Positions 8,493 to 17,556 of a DNA stretch of 64,000 nucleotides are shown piece by piece (within the stretch, counting starts at the first letter, position 1; each line of letters opens with the position of its first letter). The stretch covers positions 476,495 through 540,494 of the forward strand of contig CAVSNJ010000028.1 of the NCBI GenBank assembly GCA_963729295.1. Direction: 5' to 3'. This DNA is from DATJLY01 sp963729295 (GTDB lineage Bacteria; Pseudomonadota; Alphaproteobacteria; ATCC43930; CGMCC-115725). The notes below the pieces were generated by a model. It made no database searches and was not told where the DNA came from. It saw only the letters and a list, made by a program, of their open reading frames with translations. The translations under genes and the position numbers were made by a program.

Positions 8493-9209
8493 TCACGACC
8501 AGGAAAATCTAGGCGGCCAATTCAAAGGCGATCCTGCCCGATTGAGTTGCCGTACGCCAATGATGATAGCCGTTCCCTGCACAGCGATGGACATGAGAAT
8601 TGTCACAATGGGCACCGCCAAATCCCGGGTTCCGGCGGCGAACTCGTCGCTACGGCTCAATAGAGCACCTGTGTCCCAAAGCGCATGTGCGACCACAGCG
8701 GCAGCGAGCGCTCCTCCTACGCAAACGAACCGTTTTCGACGGTCTGCGATCGCGACCGCTGTCCACACGCCAACAATGAAGCCATTTGCGGCAATAGTCG
8801 CCGTTGCGAGAAGAGATCTTAGTGTCGCAAGAGTCTGGGCGTCCGGATTGGATGGAACTGCCATTAGGGCAAGAATAATTTCCACCGCGTGAAACGACGC
8901 CCCAATCGCAACTGCACCGATCACCGCATCGCGTGGCTGGGGAAAACGGCGATAGGTAAACCAAAGCAGCAATGCCGCGAGCTTCAAGGCCTCCTCGGGC
9001 AACGCTGCCTCGATCCATGCTTGCGCGAGGGCGTGCGTAATTGGATTGCCAAGGGAAAACAGGGCGGATCGAATTAGATATTCGACCGCCAGCGCACAAG
9101 AAAATGCTAGAGCGCCAAGCCAAACGAGTGCTCCATATTGCGCGGGTCGACCAGTCGGAGCGATCGCATACGCAAGCAAAACCGCCGCCAGAAGGAGTGC
9201 GAACGGCAT
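8493..9209 (-). CDS. PrsW-like intramembrane protease (CPBP/PrsW superfamily)
   Basis: A 238-residue polytopic membrane protein with about seven hydrophobic segments. It carries the three motifs of the family: PEEALK (Glu72, Glu73), SFHAVE (His107, Glu110) and AHALWD (His175, Asp179). These are the presumed active-site residues of PrsW/CPBP glutamic-type membrane proteases. The ATG at 9209 has TTGGAGC just upstream; a TTG at 9218 preceded by GGGAGG is an alternative. Base composition is visibly less GC-rich than its neighbours, and it sits between 74-bp direct repeats, so recent acquisition is likely. The target is unknown. Confidence 0.75.
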   Translation of the reverse strand: MPFALLLAAVLLAYAIAPTGRPAQYGALVWLGALAFSCALAVEYLIRSALFSLGNPITHALAQAWIEAALPEEALKLAALLLWFTYRRFPQPRDAVIGAVAIGASFHAVEIILALMAVPSNPDAQTLATLRSLLATATIAANGFIVGVWTAVAIADRRKRFVCVGGALAAAVVAHALWDTGALLSRSDEFAAGTRDLAVPIVTILMSIAVQGTAIIIGVRQLNRAGSPLNWPPRFSWS

Positions 9210-9260
9210 AAGCTCCAATTGAATGCCTCCCAAACGGCAGTCACTGGCGCATGCTAGGAG

Positions 9261-9860
9261 CTACGGCACCGGCAGGAGGTTGGTCTCGCCGTCGTCGAGC
9301 TGCATGTCGAAGGCGCAGAGGAGCGCCGCGGTCGCCGCGTAGTTCCCCATCAGCGACACGAGATCGACGAGCTTCCGGGGGCCATACTTCTCGAGGAGAC
9401 GCTTGAACGTCTCCGGCTTGACCTTGCGCGCGCCCCAGACCTCGCGGCCGAACTCGATGATGAGGGCGTCGGCCGGATCGAGCCCCGCGGTCGGGCGGCG
9501 GTGCTTCACCGCGTCGATCGTCGCCTGCGCCACGCCTTCCTTCCGCGCCTCGGGCTCGTGCGCCGCCCATTCGAAGCGGCTGTCGTTCTCGCGCGCGGTG
9601 ATGAGGATCGCGACTTCGCGCTCGTGCGGCGTGAAGCCCGACTCGAAGCGGAGATAGCGGTTCGAGGGATCCGACATGCGCGCGTACTTGCCGCTCCAGA
9701 GGCGAATGCCGCCGGGGCCGGCGAGGCCGCGGATCATCTTGCCGCCGGGGCTCGACAGGCGCTCGAACGCGGCGCGCCCGTCGGCGTCCATCTCCTCGGG
9801 CTTCGGCAGCGGGAGGCGGAAGCGCGACTGCGGATCGATATCGGGGGGAAGATTAGCCAA
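9261..9860 (-). CDS. carboxymuconolactone decarboxylase family protein
   Basis: A 199-residue all-helical protein of the CMD/AhpD family, recognised from the block HEREVAILITARE...FEWAAHEPEARKEGV and the C-terminal YGPRKLVDLVSLMGNYAATAALL. It has no CxxC, so it resembles the decarboxylase branch rather than the AhpD peroxidase branch. No ATG fits. A TTG at 9860 has GGAGG 6 nt upstream and gives the natural N-terminus. It lies 11 nt after the frameshifted amidohydrolase on the same strand, so the two probably form an operon for ring breakdown. Confidence 0.75.
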   Translation of the reverse strand: MANLPPDIDPQSRFRLPLPKPEEMDADGRAAFERLSSPGGKMIRGLAGPGGIRLWSGKYARMSDPSNRYLRFESGFTPHEREVAILITARENDSRFEWAAHEPEARKEGVAQATIDAVKHRRPTAGLDPADALIIEFGREVWGARKVKPETFKRLLEKYGPRKLVDLVSLMGNYAATAALLCAFDMQLDDGETNLLPVP

Positions 9861-9871
9861 AGTGAAACCTC

Positions 9872-10857
9872 CTAGAGCGCGAAGACGCGTTCGGAATTGA
9901 GGTGATAGAGCTTCTGCATATCGGCGTCGGAGAGATCGAGCGCGTCGACCGCCGCGACCGATTCGCGCACCTCTTCGAACGGCCAATCGGCGGCGAACAG
10001 CACGTTGTCGATGCCGATCTGCTCGATCGTCATCTTCAAGGGTGCGGCGAAATTCATGCCGCTCGTGGTGACGACGACGTTGTCGCGGAAATAGTCGCTG
10101 GGCTTGCGCTTCAGCTTCGGCGCCGTCCCCGCCATCTCGTGCTCCCAGAAATAGCGGTTGTCGATGCGGTCGAGATGGAACGGGATGCCCTCGCCCATGT
10201 GGCCGATCACGATCTTCAGCTTCGGGAAGCGGTCGAACACGCCGTTGCCGATGAGGCGGATGACATGCGTGCCGACCTCGGCCGCCCACGACCAGCCGAT
10301 CTTGAAGCCCGTAACCTGGAACGGCGCGATCATCTGCGGCGAGGGATCGCGCGGATGGATGTAGATGGGCTTGCCCATCGCCTCCACCGCCTCGAAGATC
10401 GGCCAGAATTTCGGGTCGTCGTAATATTCGCCGTTGGCGTGCGAATTGATGATGCCGCCCTTTGAGGCCGAGCTTCTTGACGGCGCGCTCGAGCTCGCGC
10501 GCGGCGCGTTCGGGATCGCGCGGCGCATAAGCGGCAAGCCCGGTGATGCGGCCCGGATATTTCTTGCGCGGCGTCCGCGAGCCGGTCGTTCGAGAGCGCG
10601 GCGAGCTCGTTCCCCTGCACCGGGTCGATGTCCTGGATGACGGCGCCGGCCAAGACGCAGACCTGCGTCGCGATGCCGTCCTCGTCCATCGCCTTGATGC
10701 GGCCCTCGCCGAGATCGAGCAGGCCCTGGAACACGTGGCGCCGCATCTCGTTGGGCGGCCCCGACTGCTCGTTGAAGCGCAGCTTCGCGATCTCGGGGAT
10801 GGTGAAGCCTTCCTCGACGGCGATGCGGCGGTAGCGTTCGTTCTTCAGCTCGGGCAT
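9872..10857 (-). pseudogene. amidohydrolase_2 family gene with two +1 frameshifts
   Basis: Homology runs through three reading frames. MPELKNERYRRIAVEEGF to SNDRLADA is in the first frame, KKYPGRITGLAAYAPRDPE to KLGLKG in the second, and GGIINSHANGEYYDDPKF to the stop in the third. One extra base lies near 10566-10569 and another in the GGG at 10458-10460. Removing both restores about 327 residues, a normal length. Metal-site features remain (IYIHPRDP, IGHMGEGIPFHLDR, LFAADWPFE). The otherwise intact sequence suggests recent decay or sequencing error. Confidence 0.75.
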
Positions 10858-10872
10858 TTCCTCTTCTCTACT

Positions 10873-12105
10873 CTAGCGATGATGCGGCGCGTTCTCGTAG
10901 TGGAGGCGCAGCAGGTCCATGCCGTAATCGTTGCCGTTGGGCGTGCGCACGATGGTGTGGACATGGAATTTCGCGGGCGCCGCGTTGGTCAGGAACACGC
11001 CGCCATGATGGTCGAACTCGATCATCACCACCGGGCTCTGGATGCGGTAGTAGAACGGGCTTTCCTCGTCGAAGCCGCCGATCCAGCAGAAGCGCGTCTC
11101 GGCCAGGTGGCGCTCGATCTCCGCCATGCGCGCCGTCTCCGGCCCCGCGGGCAGCGGCGCGATGTAGCAGGCGCAAAGCTCGATGAGGCGCTTCTTCTGC
11201 TCGGCGGTGAAGTCGCGCGCGCGGATCCCTTCATACGGGATGATGCGGTTGTCCTGGTACGCGCCGCCCAGATGCAGATTGTCGGCGAAATGACGCCGGC
11301 CCGGCGGCAGATCGCCGCCCACCATCGAATGCGCGACGATCGCCTGGCGCTGCTGATAGGGCGACAGCGCGTGCATCAGGGCAAGGCCCTTCCTCTCCTC
11401 GTCCTCGAAGATGCGCGTGCCCTTGAACGGACCTTCGTCGGCATAGGAGGGCTCGGCGCCCCAAAAGATCGGCGCAAGCGCCATCTGATTGCCGATGACG
11501 AGGCAGTTGAGGCTCAGATGATGGCCGAAAAGCTGCCAGCCCCAAGGTTCGCTCGGACCGGGCTCGCCGAAGAGGCAGAAGATGAAGCTCCACTCGCCCA
11601 AGACATGCGGGCCGCCGACGAGATCGCCGAGGAAGCGGTTCAACCGCATCACGTCGCGCGTCATCTCGACGCCCTTGGCCGAGAGGCTCGCGCGCAGCAC
11701 GTCGAGCACCGACTCTTTCAACGCATCCGATACTTCCTCGAGGCGGAGCCCGTAATCCTCGACATAAAGCTCGGTGTTCTGCCAGCTCCGCCATTTCTCC
11801 GACACGACCGGGAAGCACGATTTCGCGCGCTGCTCGGGCGAGAGCCGGGAGAGAAGCGCCTTCGCGGCCGCGATCATCGCATCGGCCGGCGCGCCGTTGG
11901 GGCCGAGCGCGAAGAGGCCAGGCACGACGAGGCCGTCAGTGGTAATGCCGCGGAACGGCTCGTCGAGCTTTGCCTTCCACGCCGCGGCCATCGCCTGGCC
12001 GCGCGGGCCGCTGCGCCGCGTCTGCGCGTGGATGCGCGCGGAGGGGCCGGCGATCTTGTTTTGCGCCGGCGTCGGCAGATAGGGGCGGAAGTCGGACGTG
12101 CTCAT
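10873..12105 (-). CDS. DUF3500 domain-containing protein
   Basis: A 410-residue protein matching the DUF3500 pattern, with WSFIFCLFGEPG..PWGWQLFGHHLSLNCLVIG, ERKGLALMHALSPYQQRQAIV and a C-terminal YYRIQSPVVMIEFDHHGGVFL...HVHTIVRTPNGNDYG. The His-rich C-terminal part could bind metal. The biochemical role is unknown. There is no signal peptide. It lies 15 nt before the amidohydrolase on the same strand and diverges from the acyl-CoA-dehydrogenase-like gene at 12170. No clear Shine-Dalgarno precedes the ATG at 12105. Confidence 0.75.
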   Translation of the reverse strand: MSTSDFRPYLPTPAQNKIAGPSARIHAQTRRSGPRGQAMAAAWKAKLDEPFRGITTDGLVVPGLFALGPNGAPADAMIAAAKALLSRLSPEQRAKSCFPVVSEKWRSWQNTELYVEDYGLRLEEVSDALKESVLDVLRASLSAKGVEMTRDVMRLNRFLGDLVGGPHVLGEWSFIFCLFGEPGPSEPWGWQLFGHHLSLNCLVIGNQMALAPIFWGAEPSYADEGPFKGTRIFEDEERKGLALMHALSPYQQRQAIVAHSMVGGDLPPGRRHFADNLHLGGAYQDNRIIPYEGIRARDFTAEQKKRLIELCACYIAPLPAGPETARMAEIERHLAETRFCWIGGFDEESPFYYRIQSPVVMIEFDHHGGVFLTNAAPAKFHVHTIVRTPNGNDYGMDLLRLHYENAPHHR

Positions 12106-12169
12106 CGGCACAGTCTGCGCAAAAGTGCGCGCGGTTTCCAGTGGGCGCATATCCTGCAATAATCGCCCC

Positions 12170-13348
12170 ATGCCAGACCGATACGAACACTCCTCCACGC
12201 TCGTCGCCAAGGCGCGGGCATTGGACCCCCTCTTGCGCGCCGAGGCGGGAAAGCACGAGCGCGACGGGCGCTTGTCGGACACGACCATCGCCGCGCTGAA
12301 AGACGCGGGCTTCTTCGGGCTCCTCGTGCCGAAATGCTTCGGCGGCTTTGAGGTGGGGCCGGTCGAGGCGCTGGCGATCTACGAAGCGCTCGCCGAGGCC
12401 GACGGCTCGACCGGCTGGGTGCTGATGGCGTGCAATGTCGGCACCGGATCGGCCGCGGGCTATCTGCCGCCCGCGGGCGCCAACGCCGTCTTCGGCAAGC
12501 GCATCCCGATCATCGCCGGCGAAGGCGGCCCGCGCGGGCGCGCGGTGCGCGAGGGCAAGGGCTATCGCCTCACCGGACGCTGGAGCTATGGCAGCGGCAC
12601 CCTGCACACGGAATATCTCCACACCGGCGGCATGGTGATGGAGAACGGCAAGCCCAAAGAAGCGCTCACCTTCATCGTGCCGACGAAAGAAGCGAAGTTT
12701 CTCGGCAACTGGGACGTGCTGGGCTTGAACGGCACGGGCAGCGTCGATTACGGGCTCGAGAATGTCTTCGTGCCCGAGGAGATGACGCATTCGCCCAACC
12801 TGGTCGAGGGGCGCCAAGGCGGAAGCCTCTACCGGCTCGGCATCGTCGGCATGTCGCCCTTGGGCCACACCGGCTTCACGCTGGGCCTGGGGCGCCGCAT
12901 CCTCGACGAGTTGAGGGCGCTCGTCCACGCACCCACGGGCCGGCCGAGCCCCTTGGCCGAGTTCGGCGGCTCGACCAGCTTCCAGGAGAATTTCGCCGCC
13001 GCCGAAGCGAAGTTCCGCGCCGGCCGCGCCTTCTGCTACGAGGTGTGGCGCGACGTGCAGCAGACGCTCGACCGCGACGAACCGTGCTCCATGCGGCAAT
13101 TCACGCTGATGCGCCTCTCTCTCAACCACATCACGACGGCGATGACGGAGATCGTCACCTTCGTGCACCGCGCGGGCGGCGGCGTGGCGCTGCGCTCCGG
13201 CATCCTGCAGCGCTGCTTCCGCGACATGTTCGGCGCGACTCAGCACCGCATCGTCTCGGCCAACATGCTCGGGGAATGCGGGCGCGAGCTCCTGGGCCTC
13301 GCCGAGGGCAAGGAATGGCAGAGCCGCGGCCTCGTCGACCGCGCGTGA
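12170..13348 (+). CDS. acyl-CoA dehydrogenase-fold flavoprotein, probable group D monooxygenase
   Basis: A 392-residue protein with the acyl-CoA dehydrogenase N-domain (AALKDAGFFGLLVPKCFGG, EALAEADGSTGW) and a middle domain (YRLTGRWSYGSG...NWDVLGLNGTGS). It lacks the usual catalytic Glu context and resembles HsaA/DszC-type flavin-dependent monooxygenases, which share this fold and need a separate flavin reductase. The partner at 13356 is of the related HpaB family and starts 7 nt later. The ATG at 12170 has no obvious ribosome site. Whether it is an oxygenase or a dehydrogenase cannot be settled from sequence alone. Confidence 0.7.
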   Translation: MPDRYEHSSTLVAKARALDPLLRAEAGKHERDGRLSDTTIAALKDAGFFGLLVPKCFGGFEVGPVEALAIYEALAEADGSTGWVLMACNVGTGSAAGYLPPAGANAVFGKRIPIIAGEGGPRGRAVREGKGYRLTGRWSYGSGTLHTEYLHTGGMVMENGKPKEALTFIVPTKEAKFLGNWDVLGLNGTGSVDYGLENVFVPEEMTHSPNLVEGRQGGSLYRLGIVGMSPLGHTGFTLGLGRRILDELRALVHAPTGRPSPLAEFGGSTSFQENFAAAEAKFRAGRAFCYEVWRDVQQTLDRDEPCSMRQFTLMRLSLNHITTAMTEIVTFVHRAGGGVALRSGILQRCFRDMFGATQHRIVSANMLGECGRELLGLAEGKEWQSRGLVDRA

Positions 13349-13355
13349 GGGACGC

Positions 13356-14804
13356 ATGGGCATAAGGACGGGCGCGCAAGTCCTCGAGGGCCTGCGCGAC
13401 GGGCGCGAAATCTTCATCGAGGGCGAGCGCGTCAAGGACGTGACGAAGGACCGGCGCTTTGCCGGCGCCGCGCGCACGCTCGCCCATCTCTACGATATGC
13501 AGCACGAGGCCGATCTCGCCGAGCGGCTCACCTATCGCTCGCCCACGACCGGCGAGCGCGTGGGCCTGTCCTTCATCGAGCCCAAGACGCGCGACGAATT
13601 TGCCGCGCGGAGCCGCATGATAAAACTGTGGCACGACGAGACGCTCGGCATGATGGGCCGCGCGCCGGATTTTCTGAACGTGCTGCTGAGCTCGTTTGCC
13701 ACGGGCGCCCAGTTCTTCGGCGAATATGCGAAGAACGTGCGGGCATATTATGAATTCGCGCGCGAGCGCGACCTCGTTTCGACGCACAGCCTCACGAACC
13801 CGCAAGTGGACCGCACCAAGAACGTCGCGGCGCAGGCGAAGGACCTGGCGGCGAAGGCCGTCCGCGACAACGACAAGGGCATCGTCATCCGCGGCGCGCG
13901 CATGCTCGCGACATTGGGCGCGCTGTCGGACGAAATCCTCGTCTTCTCGGCGCCCTCATTCCCGCTGCCGATGACCGAGGAGGCGAAGGCGTTCGCCATC
14001 GGCTTCGCGCTGCCGGTCGCGACGCCGGGCATGCGCTTCATCTGCCGGCCGAGCGTGATGCACGGGGGTCCTGCGCTCGACCATCCGCTGTCCGCGCGCT
14101 TCGATGAAAGCGACTGCATGGTGGTGTTCGATGACGTGCTGGTGCCGTGGGAGCGCGTCATCTGCTATCGCGACATCGCCGTGCACAACACGGTCTATGC
14201 CACGACCGGCACGCGCTTCGCGATCGGGCACCAGACCGCGATCCGCGACCTCGCCAAGGCCGAGTTCATGATGGCGCTCGCGTTCACCATGGCGCGCACG
14301 ACGAAGGTCGACGAGTTCCTGCACATCCAGGGGCTGTTGACCGAGCTCATCAACGATGTCGAGGTGCTGCGCTCGTGTCTCATTTCGTCCGAGGCGGCGG
14401 CAACGACGATGCCGCACGGGCTCGTGGTGCCGGCGGGCGGGCCGCTGACCGCGATCCGCTTCCTCTTCCCGCAGATGTACCGGCGCGCATGCGAGATCAT
14501 CCAGATCATCGGCGCCGGCGGCCTCGTCATGGTGCCGTCCTTCGCGGAATTTGCCGGCGCCGCCGCGGCCGACGTCGAAGCTTACGCGCAGGCCGCGGGG
14601 GCCGATGCCAGGAACCGGGTCAAGCTCTTCCGCCTCGCGTCCGATGCGGCGCTGTCGAGTTTTTCCGGGCGCCAGCAGCTCTACGAGCGCTATTTCGCCG
14701 GCGACCCGGTGCGCTCGGCGCAAGGCGTCTACATGGGCTACGACAAGGAGCCGCATGTCGAGCGCATCTGGCGGCTGCTGGAGCGGTTCGAGACGGAGTG
14801 CTGA
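13356..14804 (+). CDS. 4-hydroxyphenylacetate 3-hydroxylase (HpaB) family protein
   Basis: A 482-residue flavin-dependent oxygenase of the HpaB family. It shows the N-terminal IRTGAQVLEGLRDGREIFIEGERV, the central MHGGPALDHPLSARFDESD and FDDVLVPWERV blocks, and a long helical C-terminus. Members hydroxylate phenols using FADH2 from a separate reductase; none is visible in this window. GAGGGA immediately precedes the ATG. Its stop touches the stop of the convergent Rieske gene with no spacer. The native substrate is unknown. Confidence 0.85.
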   Translation: MGIRTGAQVLEGLRDGREIFIEGERVKDVTKDRRFAGAARTLAHLYDMQHEADLAERLTYRSPTTGERVGLSFIEPKTRDEFAARSRMIKLWHDETLGMMGRAPDFLNVLLSSFATGAQFFGEYAKNVRAYYEFARERDLVSTHSLTNPQVDRTKNVAAQAKDLAAKAVRDNDKGIVIRGARMLATLGALSDEILVFSAPSFPLPMTEEAKAFAIGFALPVATPGMRFICRPSVMHGGPALDHPLSARFDESDCMVVFDDVLVPWERVICYRDIAVHNTVYATTGTRFAIGHQTAIRDLAKAEFMMALAFTMARTTKVDEFLHIQGLLTELINDVEVLRSCLISSEAAATTMPHGLVVPAGGPLTAIRFLFPQMYRRACEIIQIIGAGGLVMVPSFAEFAGAAAADVEAYAQAAGADARNRVKLFRLASDAALSSFSGRQQLYERYFAGDPVRSAQGVYMGYDKEPHVERIWRLLERFETEC

Positions 14805-16058
14805 CTACTCCGCCGGCACCGGCACGCGCTGCGCGCGGGCGAGGCGCGCCTCGTAGGTGCCCATCCAAGGCTCGCCGCGCGGCGCGATATATTGTCCGCT
14901 GCGCGCGCCCAAATAGATCATCGGATCGTCGACGCCGGGCGGAATGACGCCGTCCTCGGCAAAGGCGCGCACCGTGCGCAGGATGCGGCGCCGCGTATTC
15001 GCGATCATCAGATCGCTCGGCGCCAAATTCTCGAGCGCGTGATCGACGATCTCGCCCATGCTCTCGGTGATCATCTGGTCCTGGCCGTGCACGGACTCGA
15101 TGCCGGTGTAGCTTGCCATCGTGCGCTGCGCCTCGCGGTCGATCTGGTGATCGTTGTCGCGGTTCGCCGCCATGCGGAAGCGGCCGTACCATTGCGTCGA
15201 GTTCGGCAGGAGCTCGGGCACCTCGAAGCGGATGCCGGCGAGCATGATGAACATGGTGTGCGTGTCGTCCATCGGGACCCAGGCGCGCGCGTTGATGTGC
15301 TGCTCGAAATCGCCCTGCGGGATCTCGGTCCAGAACGGGAAGAGATATTGCGCGCAGCGGTAATGCACATGGTTGGCGTCGGCGTCGCGATATGCGGCGT
15401 ACATCGTGCCCCATTTCGTCTCGGCGAAATGATAATCGGGCGTGCGGCTATAGACCGTGTAGTAATAGGGGTCGTCGGGCGACATGGCGCGCGGGTCGAG
15501 ATGCCCCGCATGCAGGAAGCCGAAATGCGAGGTGTCGATCTCGCCCTCGATCGCCTGGAGCCAGTTGCAGTCGCGCTGGACGAACGTCACCTGCGCGCCG
15601 GAAATGAGCGAAGCCTCGATCGCGGGCAAGGGCGGCGGCTCCTTGCGCGGGCCCATATAGGTCCACACAATGCCGTTGCGCTCTTTCGCGGGATAGGCTC
15701 TTGCGCGCACCTTGTCGGCGAAGGCCTGGTGCGGCGGCAGATTCGCCTGGTCGAGGCAGGCGCCGCTCACGTCGTATTTCCAGCCGTGATAGACACAGCG
15801 CAAGCCGCCCTCTTCGTTGCGCCCGTAAAAGAGCGAGGCGCAGCGATGGGGACAGCGGTGATCCATGACGCCGACGCGGCCCGCGCTGTCGCGCCACGCG
15901 ATGAGCTTCTCGCCCAGGAGAACGAGCCTGACGGGCGCGCCGTCGGCGACGAGCTCCTCGGATTTCGCGGCCGGGATCCAGTATTGCCGCATGAAATCGC
16001 CCGTCGGCGTGCCCGGCCCGACGCGGGTGAGATAGGCGCTGTCCTCGGCGTTGAGCAT
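14805..16058 (-). CDS. Rieske aromatic ring-hydroxylating oxygenase, alpha subunit
   Basis: A 417-residue oxygenase component. The Rieske [2Fe-2S] ligands are Cys69, His71, Cys88 and His91 (CPHRC...CVYHGWKYD). The mononuclear iron site is indicated by EGEIDTSHFGFLHAGH. Architecture and length match the phthalate/vanillate-O-demethylase type, which works as an alpha-only oxygenase with a separate reductase. It follows the second Rieske gene by 10 nt and its site GAGGAGGCATCG overlaps that gene's end, so both are in one operon. The substrate is unknown; O-demethylation or ring hydroxylation is likely. Confidence 0.9.
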   Translation of the reverse strand: MLNAEDSAYLTRVGPGTPTGDFMRQYWIPAAKSEELVADGAPVRLVLLGEKLIAWRDSAGRVGVMDHRCPHRCASLFYGRNEEGGLRCVYHGWKYDVSGACLDQANLPPHQAFADKVRARAYPAKERNGIVWTYMGPRKEPPPLPAIEASLISGAQVTFVQRDCNWLQAIEGEIDTSHFGFLHAGHLDPRAMSPDDPYYYTVYSRTPDYHFAETKWGTMYAAYRDADANHVHYRCAQYLFPFWTEIPQGDFEQHINARAWVPMDDTHTMFIMLAGIRFEVPELLPNSTQWYGRFRMAANRDNDHQIDREAQRTMASYTGIESVHGQDQMITESMGEIVDHALENLAPSDLMIANTRRRILRTVRAFAEDGVIPPGVDDPMIYLGARSGQYIAPRGEPWMGTYEARLARAQRVPVPAE

Positions 16059-16068
16059 CGATGCCTCC

Positions 16069-17379
16069 TCAGGCCGCGGGCGCCTTCTTCGCCGCCGCGA
16101 GATTGAGCTCCTCCGGCGCCACGGCGAGCGTGCGCCAGTCGGTCTTCTTCGCCACCATACCCTCGAACGAGGCGAGCTTCACCTGCGGGATGCGCCGGCC
16201 CTCGGCGCCGATCGCCGCGCCGCCGTCGCGCATGCGCTTGGCCGCCGCCACCATCTGGCGCCGGAACTGCGCCACGGCGAGATCGCTCGTGCCGAGATAA
16301 TCCTTGGTGCGATCGACGATCGGCCCCATCGATTCCCACATCGCCATGTCCTGCGCCGGGATGCCGGATATCCCGGTGAAATCGCCGCGCTTCATGGCGT
16401 CGCGATCCTGCAGGAAACGATTGTCGAGCGTGCGGACTTTGCGATAGTTCCGATCGAGATCAACGCCGACCGTGGCGGCGCAGAATTTGCGCCATGCATC
16501 CTGATCGATGCCCTTGCCCTTCTGCTCGTGCCAGGCGACCCAGTAGAACATGGCGTTGCCATCGTCGACCGGCACCAGCATCTGCGCCAGCTTGTACTGG
16601 TCGTTGGGCGGGATGAGCACGGTGACGGGCGCGATGTAGAGCGTGGTGCGGACGTAATCCTGCGTCTCGGGATTGAGGATCGGCTTGCGGATCGCGGCAT
16701 AGCGGAAGCCCCACTCCGTCTCCTGCACCTGGATGCGCGGCGATTTGTCGGTCGAGGGGCGCGGCCACACGGTCCCGGTCGCCTTGGCGCCGTCAACGGC
16801 CATCGTCGGCATGTTCGAGGAATGGAGACTCGAGCTGTGCGCCGAATCGATCGAGCCTTCGAGCACCTGCGCCCAGTTGCAGGCGACATGCATCTTGACG
16901 ATCGCGATGCGCGTGTCGGGCGTCGGCGCCCAGGCCGGCGGCTCGAATTCGCGCAAGGTTTCCGCGGGCCCCATATAGACCCAGACGAAGCCGCCGCCCT
17001 CGCGCACCGGATAGGATTTGTGCTTCATGGTGCCGCCGAGCCGGCTGCCCTCGGGCTCCGAGGCCATTTCCAGGATGTTGCCGTCGACGTCGATCTTCCA
17101 GCCGTGATAGAGGCAGCGCAGGCCGCATTCCTCGTTGCGCCCGAAGGCGAGCGACGCGCGGCGGTGCGGGCAATGCTCGTCGAGCGCGCCGAGGCGCCCG
17201 GCGCTGTCGCGGAAGAGGACGAGGTCTTCGCCCAGGAGCCGGAAGCGCACCGGCGCGCCGTCGCGCTCGGCCACCTCCTCGGACATGCAGGCGGGAAGCC
17301 AGTGCCGCCGCATGATGCGGCCCATCGGCCAATCGCCCTCGACCCGGCACAGGAGATCGTTTTCCTCGGCGGTGAGCAT
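16069..17379 (-). CDS. Rieske oxygenase alpha subunit, first gene of pair
   Basis: A 436-residue oxygenase with Rieske ligands Cys70, His72, Cys89 and His92 and a mononuclear iron motif EGSIDSAHSSSLH. It is clearly related to the next gene (14805-16058) over the Rieske region, so the pair is an old duplication with diverged C-terminal halves. The C-terminus has an Ala/Lys-rich tail. GGAGGG precedes the ATG at 17379; the open frame extends far upstream but without support. No ferredoxin or reductase gene is near, so electrons must come from elsewhere. Confidence 0.88.
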   Translation of the reverse strand: MLTAEENDLLCRVEGDWPMGRIMRRHWLPACMSEEVAERDGAPVRFRLLGEDLVLFRDSAGRLGALDEHCPHRRASLAFGRNEECGLRCLYHGWKIDVDGNILEMASEPEGSRLGGTMKHKSYPVREGGGFVWVYMGPAETLREFEPPAWAPTPDTRIAIVKMHVACNWAQVLEGSIDSAHSSSLHSSNMPTMAVDGAKATGTVWPRPSTDKSPRIQVQETEWGFRYAAIRKPILNPETQDYVRTTLYIAPVTVLIPPNDQYKLAQMLVPVDDGNAMFYWVAWHEQKGKGIDQDAWRKFCAATVGVDLDRNYRKVRTLDNRFLQDRDAMKRGDFTGISGIPAQDMAMWESMGPIVDRTKDYLGTSDLAVAQFRRQMVAAAKRMRDGGAAIGAEGRRIPQVKLASFEGMVAKKTDWRTLAVAPEELNLAAAKKAPAA

Positions 17380-17556
17380 GGCGACCCTCCGCTTCGCCTT
17401 GTAGTCGCGGCAAGCGGACTCGTAAAGGGTCCGTGACGGCGCCGCGACGCGCACGGAGGGCGGGTTTTTGCCGTGCGGATCGAGCGTACGCGCCGGCCTG
17501 CGGGGGATTGCAACGCGCGGCGCGCGATGACACGCTCCGGCGCACGGGAGGAAAGA

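Larger units (their letters stand above)
8404..9333. mobile_element. small insertion bounded by 74-bp direct repeats
   Basis: The unit from 8404 to 9333 consists of a perfect 74-bp direct repeat at each end (8404-8477, 9260-9333) and a single lower-GC gene between them. No integrase, transposase or terminal inverted repeat is visible. The intact host gene ends in the right-hand copy, so the insertion preserved the gene and left a duplicate end. It could be the remnant of a site-specific element or a gene captured by recombination. Confidence 0.55.

Noticed and set aside
10543..12162. A 539-codon plus-strand frame
   Set aside because: It is antisense to the DUF3500 gene and lacks recognisable motifs.
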